This document shows positions 10,347-22,050 of a stretch of DNA of 64,000 nucleotides, one piece after another. Under the pieces are notes generated by a model, which saw only the letters and a list, made by a program, of their open reading frames with translations, searched no databases and was not told the origin of the DNA. The stretch spans positions 14,613,290 to 14,677,289 of the forward strand of contig NC_060236.1 of NCBI RefSeq assembly GCF_021155775.2, written 5' to 3'. Numbering within the stretch: position 1 is the first letter of the stretch; each line of letters starts with the position of its first letter. The DNA comes from Neodiprion pinetum. Taxonomy: Eukaryota > Arthropoda > Insecta > Hymenoptera > Diprionidae. Position numbers and translations under genes: made by a program.

Positions 10347-10766
10347 TCAGCCGCTGTTCCCAATGATACATTGCGAGCCTAAGTTTGGTATTAATCCGAA
10401 ATTAATTTCTTTTGTTATGTTGCCGAGGACTATTGGGAGTGTTACTGCTCCTTCTATCGTCACCTGTGTTCCGTTTCCCATTGTAGCTGTTCTGTCGGGT
10501 GTGTCGTCTATTGGTGTGTCTGTGTTGTGTAGTATTTGTATCACTTCTGCGCCTAGGTATGAGTGTGTCGCGCCTGTGTCTATTAATGCGTTTAATTCGT
10601 GACCGTGTATTTCGATTCTGATGTGAAATCTACTTTCCGTTCTGTTGTTATCTGTTGTAGGTGCTACTGTCTCGGGTGTGTTCGTGTTGTTTGTGGGGTT
10701 GCCCTCCACCCTTACTGGGTCAACCCTTACTCGTTTCCCTGGTTTTGTACCTGTGTGCATTGCCAT
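10347..10766 (-). CDS. Gypsy-1 aspartic protease
   Basis: Retropepsin-like protease region. The active-site motif LIDTGATHS is present, and a second hydrophobic element with IIGNS near the end precedes the RT. The listed ATG at 10766 is inside gag; the real entry is most likely by -1 frameshifting at GGGAAAC (10733-10739), giving a Gag-Pro-Pol fusion. The frame ends at TGA (10347-10349), exactly where related elements run on into RT, so this stop is probably a mutation; readthrough is possible but unsupported. It would cleave the Gag-Pol polyprotein. Confidence 0.88.
   Translation of the reverse strand: MAMHTGTKPGKRVRVDPVRVEGNPTNNTNTPETVAPTTDNNRTESRFHIRIEIHGHELNALIDTGATHSYLGAEVIQILHNTDTPIDDTPDRTATMGNGTQVTIEGAVTLPIVLGNITKEINFGLIPNLGSQCIIGNSG
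10696..10739 (-). promoter_or_regulatory. Programmed -1 ribosomal frameshift signal, gag to pro
   Basis: On the minus strand the heptamer G GGA AAC (10739-10733) lies in the gag frame as X XXY YYZ. It is followed by GAG and the gag stop TAA (10729-10727), a 6-nt spacer. Then comes a stem: GGGTTG (10726-10721) pairs with CAACCC (10701-10696), with a stacked inner hairpin ACCC (10720-10717) / GGGT (10711-10708) around loop AGTAA. The protease frame is exactly -1 relative to gag. G GGA AAC is an established retroviral slippery site. Confidence 0.8.
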
Positions 10767-11584
10767 CTGAAGTGTCCGGGTTGGTTGCAGTTAAAACATC
10801 TGCGTGGTGTTGTGCCTGTGTTTGAGTTCGTTTGTGTTTGTTGCGGAGTGTAGTGTGGCGAGTTATACGTGATTGCGGGGTATCGAGTCTGTTGCGTGTT
10901 TTGGTTTGTTTGGTTTCGTCGTATGTTGTCTGTGAGTGCCGGTGGTATATTTGGTGTTGGGAGTATTGCTGGGCGGGGTTGTGTTTGTGCGTACTTGTAT
11001 GGGATGTATTGTGTGTGGTGTGTTTGGTATGTGTAGGTTTCTCGTGTGTGTGTGTAGTTATTTAATATTGTTTGTCTTGTGTTTTCCCATTCGATGTTTG
11101 CTTCCCATTCTTTCGCGGCTATTTCCAGTTGGTCGAAGTTCGCGAAGTCGTATGGTTTTATGTATGCCTTGTATTCTATTTTCATGTTTCTGTATGCCAG
11201 GTCTAATTGTGTTCGTGGGTGGTATGGTGGTTTTAGTTTTGATAGTAGTGTTCTAAATTGTATTAGGAATTGTGTAATTTTTTGTGTTGGTCCTTGTACG
11301 TAGTTTTTAATTTTTTGTTCCAGTCTGTCCCTATATTGTATGTCTTGAAATGCGTGTGTAATGTCTCTTTCGAATTCTTCCAGTGTTCGCCATTTGCCTC
11401 TATTTAGTCTGTACCAGTTTTTTGCGTCACCTTCGAGTATCGGGCTGAGATTGTTGATTAATTGTGTATCGTGTATTTCATAACCCGTTTGATAGTTGCG
11501 AAGATTTTGTAAAAATTTGTCTATGTCTTCGTTTGTGTTTCCTGAGTATTTTATGTTCCATGTTGGTATTGTTTTCATTGCCAT
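10727..11584 (-). CDS. Gypsy-1 Gag, capsid and nucleocapsid region
   Basis: A 285-codon open frame. The first 150 residues look like a Gypsy-type capsid (retrotrans_gag: LEGDAKNWYRL, LEEFERDITHAFQ, FLIQFRTLLSKLKPP). A Q/T/N-rich linker follows, then one zinc knuckle CFNCNQPGHFRWQC (CX2CX4HX4C) near the C-terminus. Gag forms the particle and packages element RNA. The same frame stays open upstream of this ATG to a TAA at 11906-11908, so the intact protein began further upstream, probably at 12148. It ends with TAA at 10727-10729, three codons after the slippery heptamer begins. Confidence 0.88.
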   Translation of the reverse strand: MAMKTIPTWNIKYSGNTNEDIDKFLQNLRNYQTGYEIHDTQLINNLSPILEGDAKNWYRLNRGKWRTLEEFERDITHAFQDIQYRDRLEQKIKNYVQGPTQKITQFLIQFRTLLSKLKPPYHPRTQLDLAYRNMKIEYKAYIKPYDFANFDQLEIAAKEWEANIEWENTRQTILNNYTHTRETYTYQTHHTQYIPYKYAQTQPRPAILPTPNIPPALTDNIRRNQTNQNTQQTRYPAITYNSPHYTPQQTQTNSNTGTTPRRCFNCNQPGHFRWQCTQVQNQGNE

Positions 11585-11923
11585 TGCTGGCTGATTCCAG
11601 TATGTACTGTTCGGGTTTGGTGTGTGGTTTAGGTGTGTCGTGTTTTGGTTGTTTGTGGGGTGTATTGACTGTGTGCTGTATATGTGTGGGCCTTCGTATT
11701 CGTTTCTGTCGCTTGGTAGTGCTCCGAGGTCTATCAGGTTTTGAATAAGTCGTGTGTTACGTGTGTTGGTGGCTAAAAATGTGTCTGTTCCCGTAAAGTG
11801 TCGGTTCGTTTGACTGGTTGTTACCGTGTTTGTTTGCGTGTGTGTAGGTGATGGATTTGTATTGTATGTTTGTGTGGGGTTTGTTGGTTCTGGGCTTTCT
11901 TGATGTTAAATTTGTGTACTATG

Positions 11924-12148
11924 TCAATTGTGTGTATTCTCTATGATAGCTGCATCGATTATATTTATTGCGTTTGGTGAATTTATCGTGCGTCGTCTAT
12001 TTATTTCCTGCGGTTGGGTCGGCGTTTGTTGATCTCGTGTCGCGCGCGGCTCGCTCTGTGTCGAGTTGTTTTGGTTGCGTTCAGGTGTGTGTATGTCCAT
12101 GTGTTCGCGCGCTAGGCCTTGCGGTTCTCTGTGTCCTTGGTCTGCCAT
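11924..12148 (-). pseudogene. Gypsy-1 Gag N-terminal fragment
   Basis: A 74-codon ATG-initiated frame lying in the same frame as the main gag ORF (start difference 564 bp). It stops at TGA 11924-11926, and a second in-frame stop TAA lies at 11906-11908. After that the frame is open into gag. The simplest reading is that gag started at 12148 and has gained two stops. The alternative, a true start at 11584, is possible since the sequence between is low-complexity. The peptide is hydrophilic and Q/N/R-rich, with no recognised motif. Confidence 0.6.
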
Positions 12149-12303
12149 TGTGTGTCTCGTGTTTGGTAGTGTGTGTGTTCAGCTGTCTTTATTCGAATTT
12201 TCGTGTCTGTGTAGCTTTGTTTCGTGAGTCTGTGTGTACTTTATTAGCGTTTATTCCTGTGTTTTGTCTCTTAATTGTTCGTATTTGGGGTAAAAATGTG
12301 GGT

Positions 12304-12321
12304 CATTTACGTTGGGCGCCA
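12304..12321 (-). other. Gypsy-1 primer binding site (tRNA-Lys type)
   Basis: On the minus strand TGGCGCCCAACGTAAATG begins 3 nt after the 5' LTR. The first 13 bases are complementary to the 3' end of a tRNA-Lys(CUU)-type sequence (from memory of that tRNA); the rest has drifted. The leader 12149-12303 has no other feature I can name. Confidence 0.75.
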
Positions 12322-12324
12322 ATT

Positions 12325-12762
12325 TGTGACGGGTGTTGGGTCCGCACGAATAATTTGGGGGGAGGGTAAAGACAATGAGAGACGGGGCGGATGTAATGGG
12401 TAAAACTTGGTGTGTGTATTTGTGAAAAAGGGGTCGACTTAGACTGAGAAAGATACAAAAGGGTTGTAGACTTGAGCGGGGGCTAATCACGCCTCAGCCC
12501 TTAGCGTTACTTAATACTAACTTACGGGTACGCGCGCGGGGGGGGGGGGGGGGGGGGAAAGAAGTGTGGAAGGTGACGGGGAATGTGAGGTCGGGAGGAT
12601 TGGTATTGCAAGGGAAGGGTGGTGTAGGGTGACGGGAAGTGTGAGGTAAAAAGGTTTGGTATTGCGAGGGGAGGAGCAGATCGGCTGTAGAATGCAGGCT
12701 AACCTGACGTCGTCGGCGTGTGTGTAAAATGGTGTGCGTGTGACGGTGTGTGTGTGTCGGGG

Positions 12763-12802
<40 letters not shown>

Positions 12803-13008
12803 CCTCTTCGTTTCTCGTGGACTTTTCTTCGGCGACGTGGTACTGCCTCGCAGGTCGTGGTCGTAATGCTGCTGGCGCTCGGCTCTGCCAAGCGTCGGTG
12901 GGCTTTGGTGACGTTCGGGTCTTTCCCGACGGGACGGGACTCACCCGTTCAGCTCTTCCCCGCGGGTTTGGGGTTTGTTATGACTTGCACTCTAGGTGCA
13001 ACGTCACA
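12325..13008 (-). repeat. Gypsy-1 5' LTR (right)
   Basis: 684 bp, TGTGACGGGTG...GCAACGTCACA on the plus strand, the partner of 4681-5395. It holds a 20-G run (12538-12557) and a CT microsatellite (about 12764-12800). In element orientation this LTR would carry the promoter; I could not pick out a convincing TATA box. Confidence 0.93.
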
Positions 13009-13012
13009 ACCC
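13009..13012. repeat. Target site duplication ACCC, right of Gypsy-1
   Basis: Partner of 4677-4680; the satellite unit resumes as ACCCTTTCAATTC. Confidence 0.9.
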
Positions 13013-13889
13013 TTTCAATTCTTTGCTTCCGATGAGAAGCCCGTGATACGGCAATGCCGTCCAATAAATGAGATGCTGGTGTGCAAATCATTAATCTACG
13101 AAAGAATTCTGTTGAAAATATGTAAATTTAAACAACTGGTGAATTTGAAAAATTAACGACACAGCCAGGAATCGAACCTGGTATCTAGCGATGCTTTACC
13201 AGAGACTTACTTCACTGGACCAACTAGCCGCCCTGACTCTGTTGTCATTAATTTCTCTCATAACCAGTGAGTTCAAATTTGTTTCCACGTGCTCGATTTG
13301 TATGAGTGAGAATTTCTTCTCTGCATGCACGATGTGAGGAGACTGTAGTGTGTAGATGTTATGTTTACCCTTCTAATTCTTTGCTTTCGATGAAAAGCCC
13401 GTAAGACGGCAATGCCGTCTAATGAATGAGATGCGGTCGTGCAAATCATCAATCTACTAGAGTAGTTTGTTGAAGTAATGTGAATTTGAACAACTAGTGA
13501 ATTTGGAAAATCAACGACGGAGCCAGGAATCGAACCTGGTATCTAGCGATGCTTCACCGGAGACTTACTCCACTACACCATCTAGGCGCCCTTACTCTGT
13601 TGTCAATAATTTCCCTTATAACCAGCAAGTTCAAATTTGTTTTCATGTGCCTGATTTGTATAAGTGAAAATTTCTTCTCCGCATGCACGTTATAAGGAGA
13701 CTGTAGTGTGTAGATGTTATGTTCACCCTTCCAATCCTTTGCTTCCGATGAGAAGCCCGTAAGACGGCAATGCCGTCTAATAAATGAGATGCGGGTGTGC
13801 AAATAATTGATCCACAAGAGAATTTTGTTGGAGATATGTAAATTTGAACAACTGATAAATTTGAAAAATCAACGACGGAGCCGGAAATT

Positions 13890-15870
13890 GAACCTGGTAT
13901 CTAGCGATGCTTTACCGGAGACTCACTCCACTAGACCACCTAGCCGCCCTAACTCTGTTGTCATTAATTTCTCTCATAACCAGTGAGTTCGAATTTGTTT
14001 TCATGTGCCCGATTTGTGTTGGTAAGAATTTCTTTTCTGCATGCACGATGTAAGGAGACTGTCGTGTGTAGATGTGATGTTTACCCTTTCAATCCTTTGC
14101 TTTTGATGAGAAGCCCGTCGGACGGCAATGCCGTCTAATAAATGAGATGCGGGTGTGCAAATCAATGATCTACGAGACAATTTTGTTAAAAATATGTAAA
14201 TTTGAACGACTGGTGAATTCAAATAATAAACAACGGAGCCGGGAATCGAACCTGGTATCCAGCGATGCTTCATTAGAGACTTACTTCACTAGACCACCTA
14301 GCCGCCCTGACTGTGTTGTCAATAACTTACCTCATAAACAGTGAGTTCAAATTTGTTTTCATGTGCTCGATTTGTATAAGTAAGAATTTCTTCTCCGCAT
14401 GCAGGATGTAGGAAGACCGAAGTTTGTAGATGTTATGTTTACCCTTTCAATCCTTTGCTTTCGATGAGAAGCCCGTCAGACGGCAATGCCGTCCAAGAAA
14501 TGAGATGCAGGTGTGCAAATCATTATTCTACGAGAGAATTTTGTTGAAAATATGTAAATTTGAACAACTGGTGAATTTGAAAGATTTACGACGCAGCCGG
14601 GAATCGAACCTGGTATCTAGCGATGCTTTACCGGAAACTCACTCCACTAGACCACTAAGCCGCCCTGACTTTTTCGTCATTAATCTCTCTTATAACCAGT
14701 GAGTTCAAATTTGTTTTCATGTGCCCGATTTGTGTTAGTAAGAATTCCTTTTCTGCATGCAGGATGTAAGAAGACCGTAGCGTGAAGATGTTATGTTTAC
14801 CCTTTCAATCCTTTGCTTTCGATGAGAAGCCCGTAATACGGCAATGCCGTCTAATAAATGAGATGCTGGTGTGCAAATCATTGATCTACGAGATAATTTT
14901 GTCAAAAATATGTGAATTTAAACGACTGGCGGAATTGAAGAACTGACGACGGAGCCAGGAATCGGACCTGGTATCTTGCGATGCTTCACCGGAGATTTAC
15001 TCCACTAGACCATCCAGGCGCCCTGACACTGTTGTCATTAATTTCTCTCATTACCAGTGAGTTCAAATTTGTTTTTATGCGCCCGATTTGTATAAGTCAG
15101 AATTTCTTCTCTGCATGCACGATGTGAGGAGACTGTAGTGTGTAGATGTTTTGTTCACCCATTCAATCCTTCGCTTTCAATGAGTAGCCCGTGGGACGGC
15201 AAGACCGTCTCATAAATGAGATGCGGGTCTGCAAATCAATAATCTACTTGAGAATTTTGTTGTAAATATTTAAATTCAAACAACCGGTTAATTTGAAAAA
15301 GTAACGACGGAGCCGGGAATCGAACCTGGTATCTAGCGATGCTTCACCGGAGACTTACTCCACTAGACCACCTAGCCGCCCTGACTCTGTTGTCATTTAT
15401 TTCTCTCATAACCAGTAAGTTTAAATTTGTTTCCATGTGCTCGATTTGTATGAGTAAGAATTTCTTCTCTGCATGCACGATGTGAGGAGACTGTGGTGTG
15501 TAGATGTGATGTTCACCCTTTTAATCCTTTGCTTCCCATGAGAAGCCCGTCAGACGGCAATGCCGTCTAATAAATAAGATTCGGGTGTGCAAATCAATAA
15601 TCTACGAGACAATTTTGTTAAAAATATGTGACTTTAAACAACTGGTGAATCTGAAAGATTAACGACGGAGCCAGGAATCGAACCTGGTATCTAGCGATGC
15701 TTCACCGGAGACTTACTCCACTAGACCACCTGGCCGCCCTGACTCTGTTGTCATCAATTTCTCTTATGACCAGTGAGTTCAAATTCGTTTCCAAGTGCCC
15801 GATTTGTATGAGTGAGAATTTCTTTTCTACATGCACGATGTAAGGAGACTGTAGTGTGTAGAAGTTATGT
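13890..15870. repeat. Block duplicate of 18185-19810
   Basis: Matches at offset 4,295 (12 units) up to about 14,890, then at about 3,937 (11 units) from about 15,250, so one unit is missing in the second copy. Confidence 0.75.
15305..15381 (-). other. Second exemplar tRNA-like module, block 2
   Basis: The minus strand has the same A box (TGGTCTAGTGG) and B box (GGTTCGATTCC). The T-stem here is CCAGG against CCCGG, which leaves an A-C mismatch. Loss of a T-arm pair without a compensating change argues against selection for tRNA folding in this copy, even though the promoter boxes are kept. Confidence 0.7.
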
Positions 15871-16463
15871 TCACTATTTCAATCCTTTGCTTTCGATGAA
15901 AAGCCCGTCAGACGGCAATGCCGTCTAATGAATGAGATGCGGTCGTGCAAATCATCAATCTACTAGAGAAGTTTGTTAAAGATATGTGAATTTGAACAAC
16001 TAGCGAATTTGAAAAATCAACGACGGAGCCAGGAATTGAACCTGGTATCTAGCGATGCTTCACCGGAGACTTACTCCACTACACCATCTAGGCGCCCTTA
16101 CTCTGTTGTCATAAATTTCTCTCATAACCAGTGAGTTCATTCTTGTTTTCATGTGCCCGATTTGTATGAGTCAGAATTTCTCCTCTGCATGCACGATGTG
16201 AGGAGACTGTAGTGTGTAGATGTTATGTTCACCCATATAATCCTTTGCTTTCAATGAAAAGCCCGTGAGACGGCAATGCCGTCTAATAAATGAGATGAAG
16301 GTGTGCAAATCATTATTCTACGAAAGAATTTTGTTAAAAATATGTAAATTTGAACAACTGGTGAATTTGAAAGATTTACGACGCAGCCGGGAATCGAACC
16401 TGGTATCTAGCGATGCTTTACCGGAGACTCACTCCACTAGACCTCCAAGCCGCCCTGACTCTG

Positions 16464-17525
16464 TTGTCATAAATTTCTCTTATAACCAGTGAGTTCAAAT
16501 TTGTTTTTATGTGCCTGATTTGTATAAGTAAGAATTCCTCCTCTGCATAAACGATGTGAGGAGACTGTAGTGTGTAGATGTTATGTTTACCGTTCCAATC
16601 CTTTGCTTTCGATGAGAAGCCCGTAAAACGGCAATGCTGTCTAATACATGAGATGCGGGTGTGCAAATCATCAATCTACGAGAGAATTTTCCTGAAAATA
16701 TGTGAATTTGATTAACTGGTGAATTTGAAAAATTAACGACGGAGCCAGAAATCGAACCTGATATCCAGCGATGCTTCATTGGAGACCTACTCCACTAGAC
16801 CACCTAGCCGCCCTGACTCTGTTGTCATTAATTTCTCTTATAACCAGTGAGTTCAAATTTGTTTTCGTGTGCCCGATTCGTATGGTGAGAATTTCTGCTC
16901 TGCATGCACGATGTAAGGAGACTGTAGTGTGTAGATGTTATGTTTACCCTTTCAATCCTTTGCTTTCGATAAGAAGCCCGTTAGACGGCAATGCCGTCTA
17001 ATGAATGAGATGCGTGTGTGCAAATCATTAATCTACTAGAGAATTTTGTTGAAAATATGTAAATTTGAACAACTATTGAATTTCGAAAATGAACGACGTA
17101 GCCAGGAATCGAACCTGGTATCTAGCGATGCTTTACCGGAGGCTTACTTCACTAGACCAACTAGTCGCCCTGACTCTCTTGTCATTCATTTCTCTCATAA
17201 CCAGTGAGTTCAAATTTGTTTTCATGTGCTCGATGTGTATGAGTGAGAATTTCTTCTCTGCATGCACGATGTAAGGAGACTGTAGTGTGTTGATGTTATG
17301 TTTACCCTTTTGATCCTTTGCTTTTGATGAGAAGCCCGTGATACGGCAATGCCGGCTAATAAATGAGATGCTGGTGTGCAAATCATCAATCTACGAGAGA
17401 ATTTTGTTGAAAATATGTGAATTTGAACGACTGGCGAATTTGAAAAATTAACGACGGAGCCAGGAATCGAACCTGGTATCTAGCGATGCTTTAACGGAGA
17501 CTTACTCCACTAGACCGGCTAGCTG
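16464..17525. repeat. Block duplicate of 2405-2960 plus 4030-4540
   Basis: It joins directly two stretches that lie three units apart in block 1, as expected from unequal exchange. Confidence 0.7.
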
Positions 17526-18184
17526 CCCTGACTCTGTTGTCAATAATTTCCCTTATAACCAGCAAGTTCAAATTTGTTTTCATGAGCCTGATTTGTATAA
17601 GTGAAAATTTCTTCTCCGCATGCACGTTATAAGGAGACTGTAGTGTGTAGATGTTATGTTCACCCTTCCAATCCTTTGCTTCCGATGAGAAGCCCGTAAG
17701 ACGGCAATGCCGTCTAATAAATGAGATGCGGGTGTGCAAATAATTGATCCACAAGAGAATTTTGTTGGAGATATGTAAATTTGAACAACTGATGAATTTG
17801 AAAAATCAACGACGGAGCCGGAAATCAAACCTGATATCTAGCGATGCTTCACCGGAGACTTACTCCACTAGACCACCGAGCCGCCCTGACTCTGTTGTCA
17901 TTAAGTTCTCTTATAACCAGTGAGTTTAAATTTGTTTACATGTGCCCGATTTGTAAGAGTAAGAATTTCTTCTTTGCATGCACGATGTAACAAGTCTGTA
18001 GTGTGAAGATGTTATGTTCACCCTTTTAATCTTTTGCTTCCGATGGAAAGCCCGTAATACGGCGATGCCGTCTAATAAATGAGATGCTGATGTGCAAATC
18101 ATCAATCTACGACAGAATTTTGTTGAAAATATGTGAATTTGAACAACTGGTGAATTCAAAAAATTAACGACGGAGCCAGGAATC

Positions 18185-19810
18185 GAACCTGGTATCTAGC
18201 GATGCTTTACCGGAGACTCACTCCACTAGACCACCTAGCCGCCCTAACTCTGTTGTCATTAATTTCTCTCATAACCAGTGAGTTCAAATTTGTTTTCATG
18301 TGCCCGATTTGTGTTGGTAGGAATTTCTTTTCTGCATGCACGATGTGAGGAGACTGTCGTGTGTAGATGTGATGTTTACCCTTTCAATCCTTTGCTTTTG
18401 ATGAGAAGCCCGTCATACGGCAATGCCGTCTAATAAATGAGATGCGGGTGTGCAAATCAATGATTTACGAGACAATTTTGTTGAAAATATGTAAATTTGA
18501 ACGACTGGTGAATTCAAATAATAAACAACGGAGCCGGGAATCGAACCTGGTATCCAGCGATGCTTCATTAGAGACTTACTTCACTAGACCACCTAGCCGC
18601 CCTGACTGTGTTGTCAATAACTTACCTCATAAACAGTGAGTTCAAATTTGTTTTCATGTGCTCGATTTGTATAAGTAAGAATTTCTTCTCCGCATGCAGG
18701 ATGTAGGAAGACCGAAGTTTGTAGATGTTATGTTTACCCTTTCAATCCTTTGCTTTCGATGAGAAGCCCGTCAGACGGCAATGCCGTCCAAGAAATGAGA
18801 TGCAGGTGTGCAAATCATTATTCTACGAGAGAATTTTGTTGCAAATATGTAAATTTGAACAACTGGTGAATTTGAAAGATTTACGACGCAGCCGGGAATC
18901 GAACCTGGTATCTAGCGATGCTTTACCGGAAACTCACTCCACTAGACCACCAAGCCGCCCTGACTCTTTCGTCATTAATCTCTCTTATAACCAGTGAGTT
19001 CAAATTTGTTTTCATGTGCCCGATTTGTGTTAGTAAGAATTCCTTTTCTGCATGCAGGATGTAAGAAGACCGTAGCGTGAAGATGTTATGTTTACCCTTT
19101 CAATTCTTTGCTTTCGATGAGAAGCCCGTAATACGGCAATGCCGTCTAATAAATGAGATGCTGGTGTGCAAATCATTGATCTACGAGATAATTTTGTTGT
19201 AAATATTTAAATTTAAACAACCGGTTAATTTGAAAAAGTAACGACAGAGCCGGGAATCGAACCTGGTATCTAGCGATGCTTCACCGGAGACTTACTCCAC
19301 TAGACCACCTAGCCGCCCTGACTCTGTTGTCATTTATTTCTCTTATAACCAGTAAGTTCGAATTTGTTTTCATGTGCTCGATTTGTATGAGTAAGAATTT
19401 CTTCTCTGCATGCACGATGTGAGGAGACTGTGGTGTGTAGATGTGATGTTCACCCTTTTAATCCTTTGCTTCCCATGAGAAGCCCGTCAGACGGCAATGC
19501 CGTCTAATAAATAAGATTCGGGTGTGCAAATCAATAATCTACAAGACAATTTTGTTGAAAATATGTGACTTTAAACAACTGGTGAATCTGAAAGATTAAC
19601 GACGGAGCCAGGAATCGAACCTGGTATCTAGCGATGCTTCACCGGAGACTTACTACACTAGACCACCTAGCCGCCCTGACTCTGTTGTCATCAATTTCTC
19701 TTATGACCAGTGAGTTCAAATTCGTTTCCAAGTGCCCGATTTGTATGAGTGAGAATTTCTTTTCTGCATGCACGATGTAAGGAGACTGTAGTGTGTAGAA
19801 GTTATGTTCA
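18185..19810. repeat. Block duplicate of 13890-15870
   Basis: Second copy of the block above, one unit shorter. Confidence 0.75.
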
Positions 19811-20804
19811 CTATTCTAATCCTTTGCGTCCGATGAAAAGCCCGTGAGACGGCAATGCCGTCTAATAAATAAGATGCAGGTGTGCAAATCATTATTCGAC
19901 AAGAAAATTTTGTTGAAAATATGTAAGTTCGAACAACTGGTAAATTTGAAAGATTTACGACGCAGCCGGGAATCGAACCTGGTATCTAGCGATGCTTCAC
20001 CGGAGACTCACTCCACTGGACCACCAAGCCGCCCTGAATCTTTTGTCATAAATTTCTTTTATAACTAGTGAGTTCAAATTTGTTTTCATGTGCCCGATTT
20101 GTGTTAGTAAGAATTTTTTCTCTGCAAGCACGATGTAAGGAGACTGTCGTGTGTAGATGTTATGTTTACTCTTTTAATCCTTTGCTTTCGATGAGAAGCC
20201 CGTCAGACGGCAATGCCTTCTAATAAATGAGATGCGGGTGTCCAAATCAATAATCTACGAGACAATCTTGTTGAAAATATGTAAATTTGAACAACTGGTG
20301 AATTTGAAAGATTAACGACGGAGCCGGGAATCGTACCTGGTATCTAGCGATGCTTTACCAGAGACTTACTCCACTGGACCACCTAGCCGCCCTGACTCCG
20401 TTGTCATTAGTTACCCTCATAACCAGTAATTTCAGATGTGTTTTCAAGCGCCCGATTTGTATGAGTAAGAATTTCTTCTCTGCATGCACAGTGTAAGGAG
20501 ACTGTAGTGTGTAGATGTTATGTTTACTTTTTCAATCCTTTGCTTCCGATGAGAACCCCGTGAGACAGCAATGCCGTCTGATAAATGAGGAGCGGGTGTG
20601 CAAATCATTAATCTACGAGAGAATTTTGGTGAAAATATGTGAATACGAACAACTGGTGAATTCGAGAAATTAACGACGGATCCAGGAATCAAACCTGGTA
20701 TTTAGCAATGCTTTACCGGAGACTTACTCCACCAGACCACCTAGCCGCCCTGACTCTGTTGTTATTAACTTATCTCATAACCAGTGAGTTCAAATCTGTT
20801 TTCA

Positions 20805-22050
20805 TGTGCCTGATTTGTATGAGTAAGAATTCCTTTTCTGCATGCAGGATGTAAGAAGACCGTAGCGTGTAGATGTTATGTTTACCCTTTCAATCCTTTG
20901 CTTTTGATGAGAAGCCCGTCAGACGGCAATGCCGTCTAATGAATAAGATGCGGGTGTGCAAATCAATAATCTACGAGACAATTTTGTTGAAAATATGTGA
21001 ATTCAAACATCTGGTGAATCTGAAAGATCAACGACGGAGCCAGGAATCGAACCTGGTATTTAGCGATGCTTTACCGGAGACTTACTCCACTAGACCGGCT
21101 AGCTGCCCTGACTCTGTTGTCAATAATTTTCCTTATAACCAGCAAGTTCAAATTTGTTTTCATGTGCCTGATTTGTATAAGTGAAAATTTCCTCTCCGCA
21201 TGCACGTTATAAGGAGACTGTAGTGTGTAGATGTTATGTTCACCCTTCCAATCCTTTGCTTCCGATGAGAAGCCCGTAAGACGGCAATGCCGTCTAATAA
21301 ATGAGATGCAAGTGTGCAAATAATTGATCCACAAGAGAATTTTGTTGGAGATATGTAAATTTGAACAACTGATAAATTTGAAAAATCAACGACGGAGCCG
21401 GAAATCGAACCTGATATCTAGCGATGCTTCACCGGAGACTTACTCCACTAGACCACCGAGCCGCCCTGACTCTGTTGTCATTAAGTTCTCTTATAACCAG
21501 TGAGTTTAAATTTGTTTACATGTGCCCGATTTGTGAGAGTAAGAATTTCTCCTTTGCATGCACGATGTAACAAGTCTGTAGTGTGAAGATGTTATGTTTA
21601 CCCCTTTAATCTTTTGCTTCCGATGGAAAGCCCGTAATACGGCGATGCCGTCTAATAAATGAGATGCTGATGTGCAAATCATCAATCTACGACAGAATTT
21701 TGTTGAAAATATGTGAATTTGAACAACTGGTGAATTTAAAAAATTAACGACGGAGCCAGGAATCGAACCTGGTATCTAGCGATGCTTTACCGGAGACTCA
21801 CTCCACTAGACCACCTAGCCGCCCTAACTCTGTTGTCATTAATTTCTCTCATAACCAGTGAGTTCAAATTTGTTTTCATGTGCCCGATTTGTGTTGGTAA
21901 GAATTTCTTTTCTGCATGCACGATGTAAGGAGACTGTCGTGTGTAGATGTGATGTTTACCCTTTCAATCCTTTGCTTTTGATGAGAAGCCCGTAATACGG
22001 CAATGCCGTCTAATAAATGAGATGCTGGTGTGCGAATCATTAATCTACAA
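20805..22050. repeat. Three-copy block (with 24028-25273 and 34861-36106)
   Basis: The same series of unit variants occurs at offsets of 3,223 and 14,056 bp. It includes the distinctive GACCGGCTAGCTGCC unit (21097 and equivalents) and the unit with GCATGCACGTTATAAGG. Confidence 0.75.

Larger units (their letters stand above)
4681..13008 (-). mobile_element. Gypsy-1: full-length but inactivated Ty3/Gypsy LTR retrotransposon (minus strand)
   Basis: An 8,328-bp element lies between two related LTRs (TGTGA...TCACA ends) and a 4-bp ACCC target duplication, inside a satellite unit. On the minus strand the order is 5' LTR, primer site, gag, protease, RT, RNase H, integrase, an extra 3' ORF, polypurine tract and 3' LTR. 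PR-RT-RH-IN order defines Ty3/Gypsy. It is decayed: two in-frame stops in the gag N-terminal region, a TGA between protease and RT, and a one-base frameshift in the integrase zinc region. The LTRs differ at several positions per 100 bases outside the G tracts, which suggests an old insertion. The coding strand is strongly A/C-rich. Confidence 0.95.

Noticed and set aside
12517..12891. Minus-strand ORF with RERERERE repeats in the LTR
   Set aside because: It is a translation of the CT microsatellite and LTR, with a similar ORF in the other LTR; non-coding.
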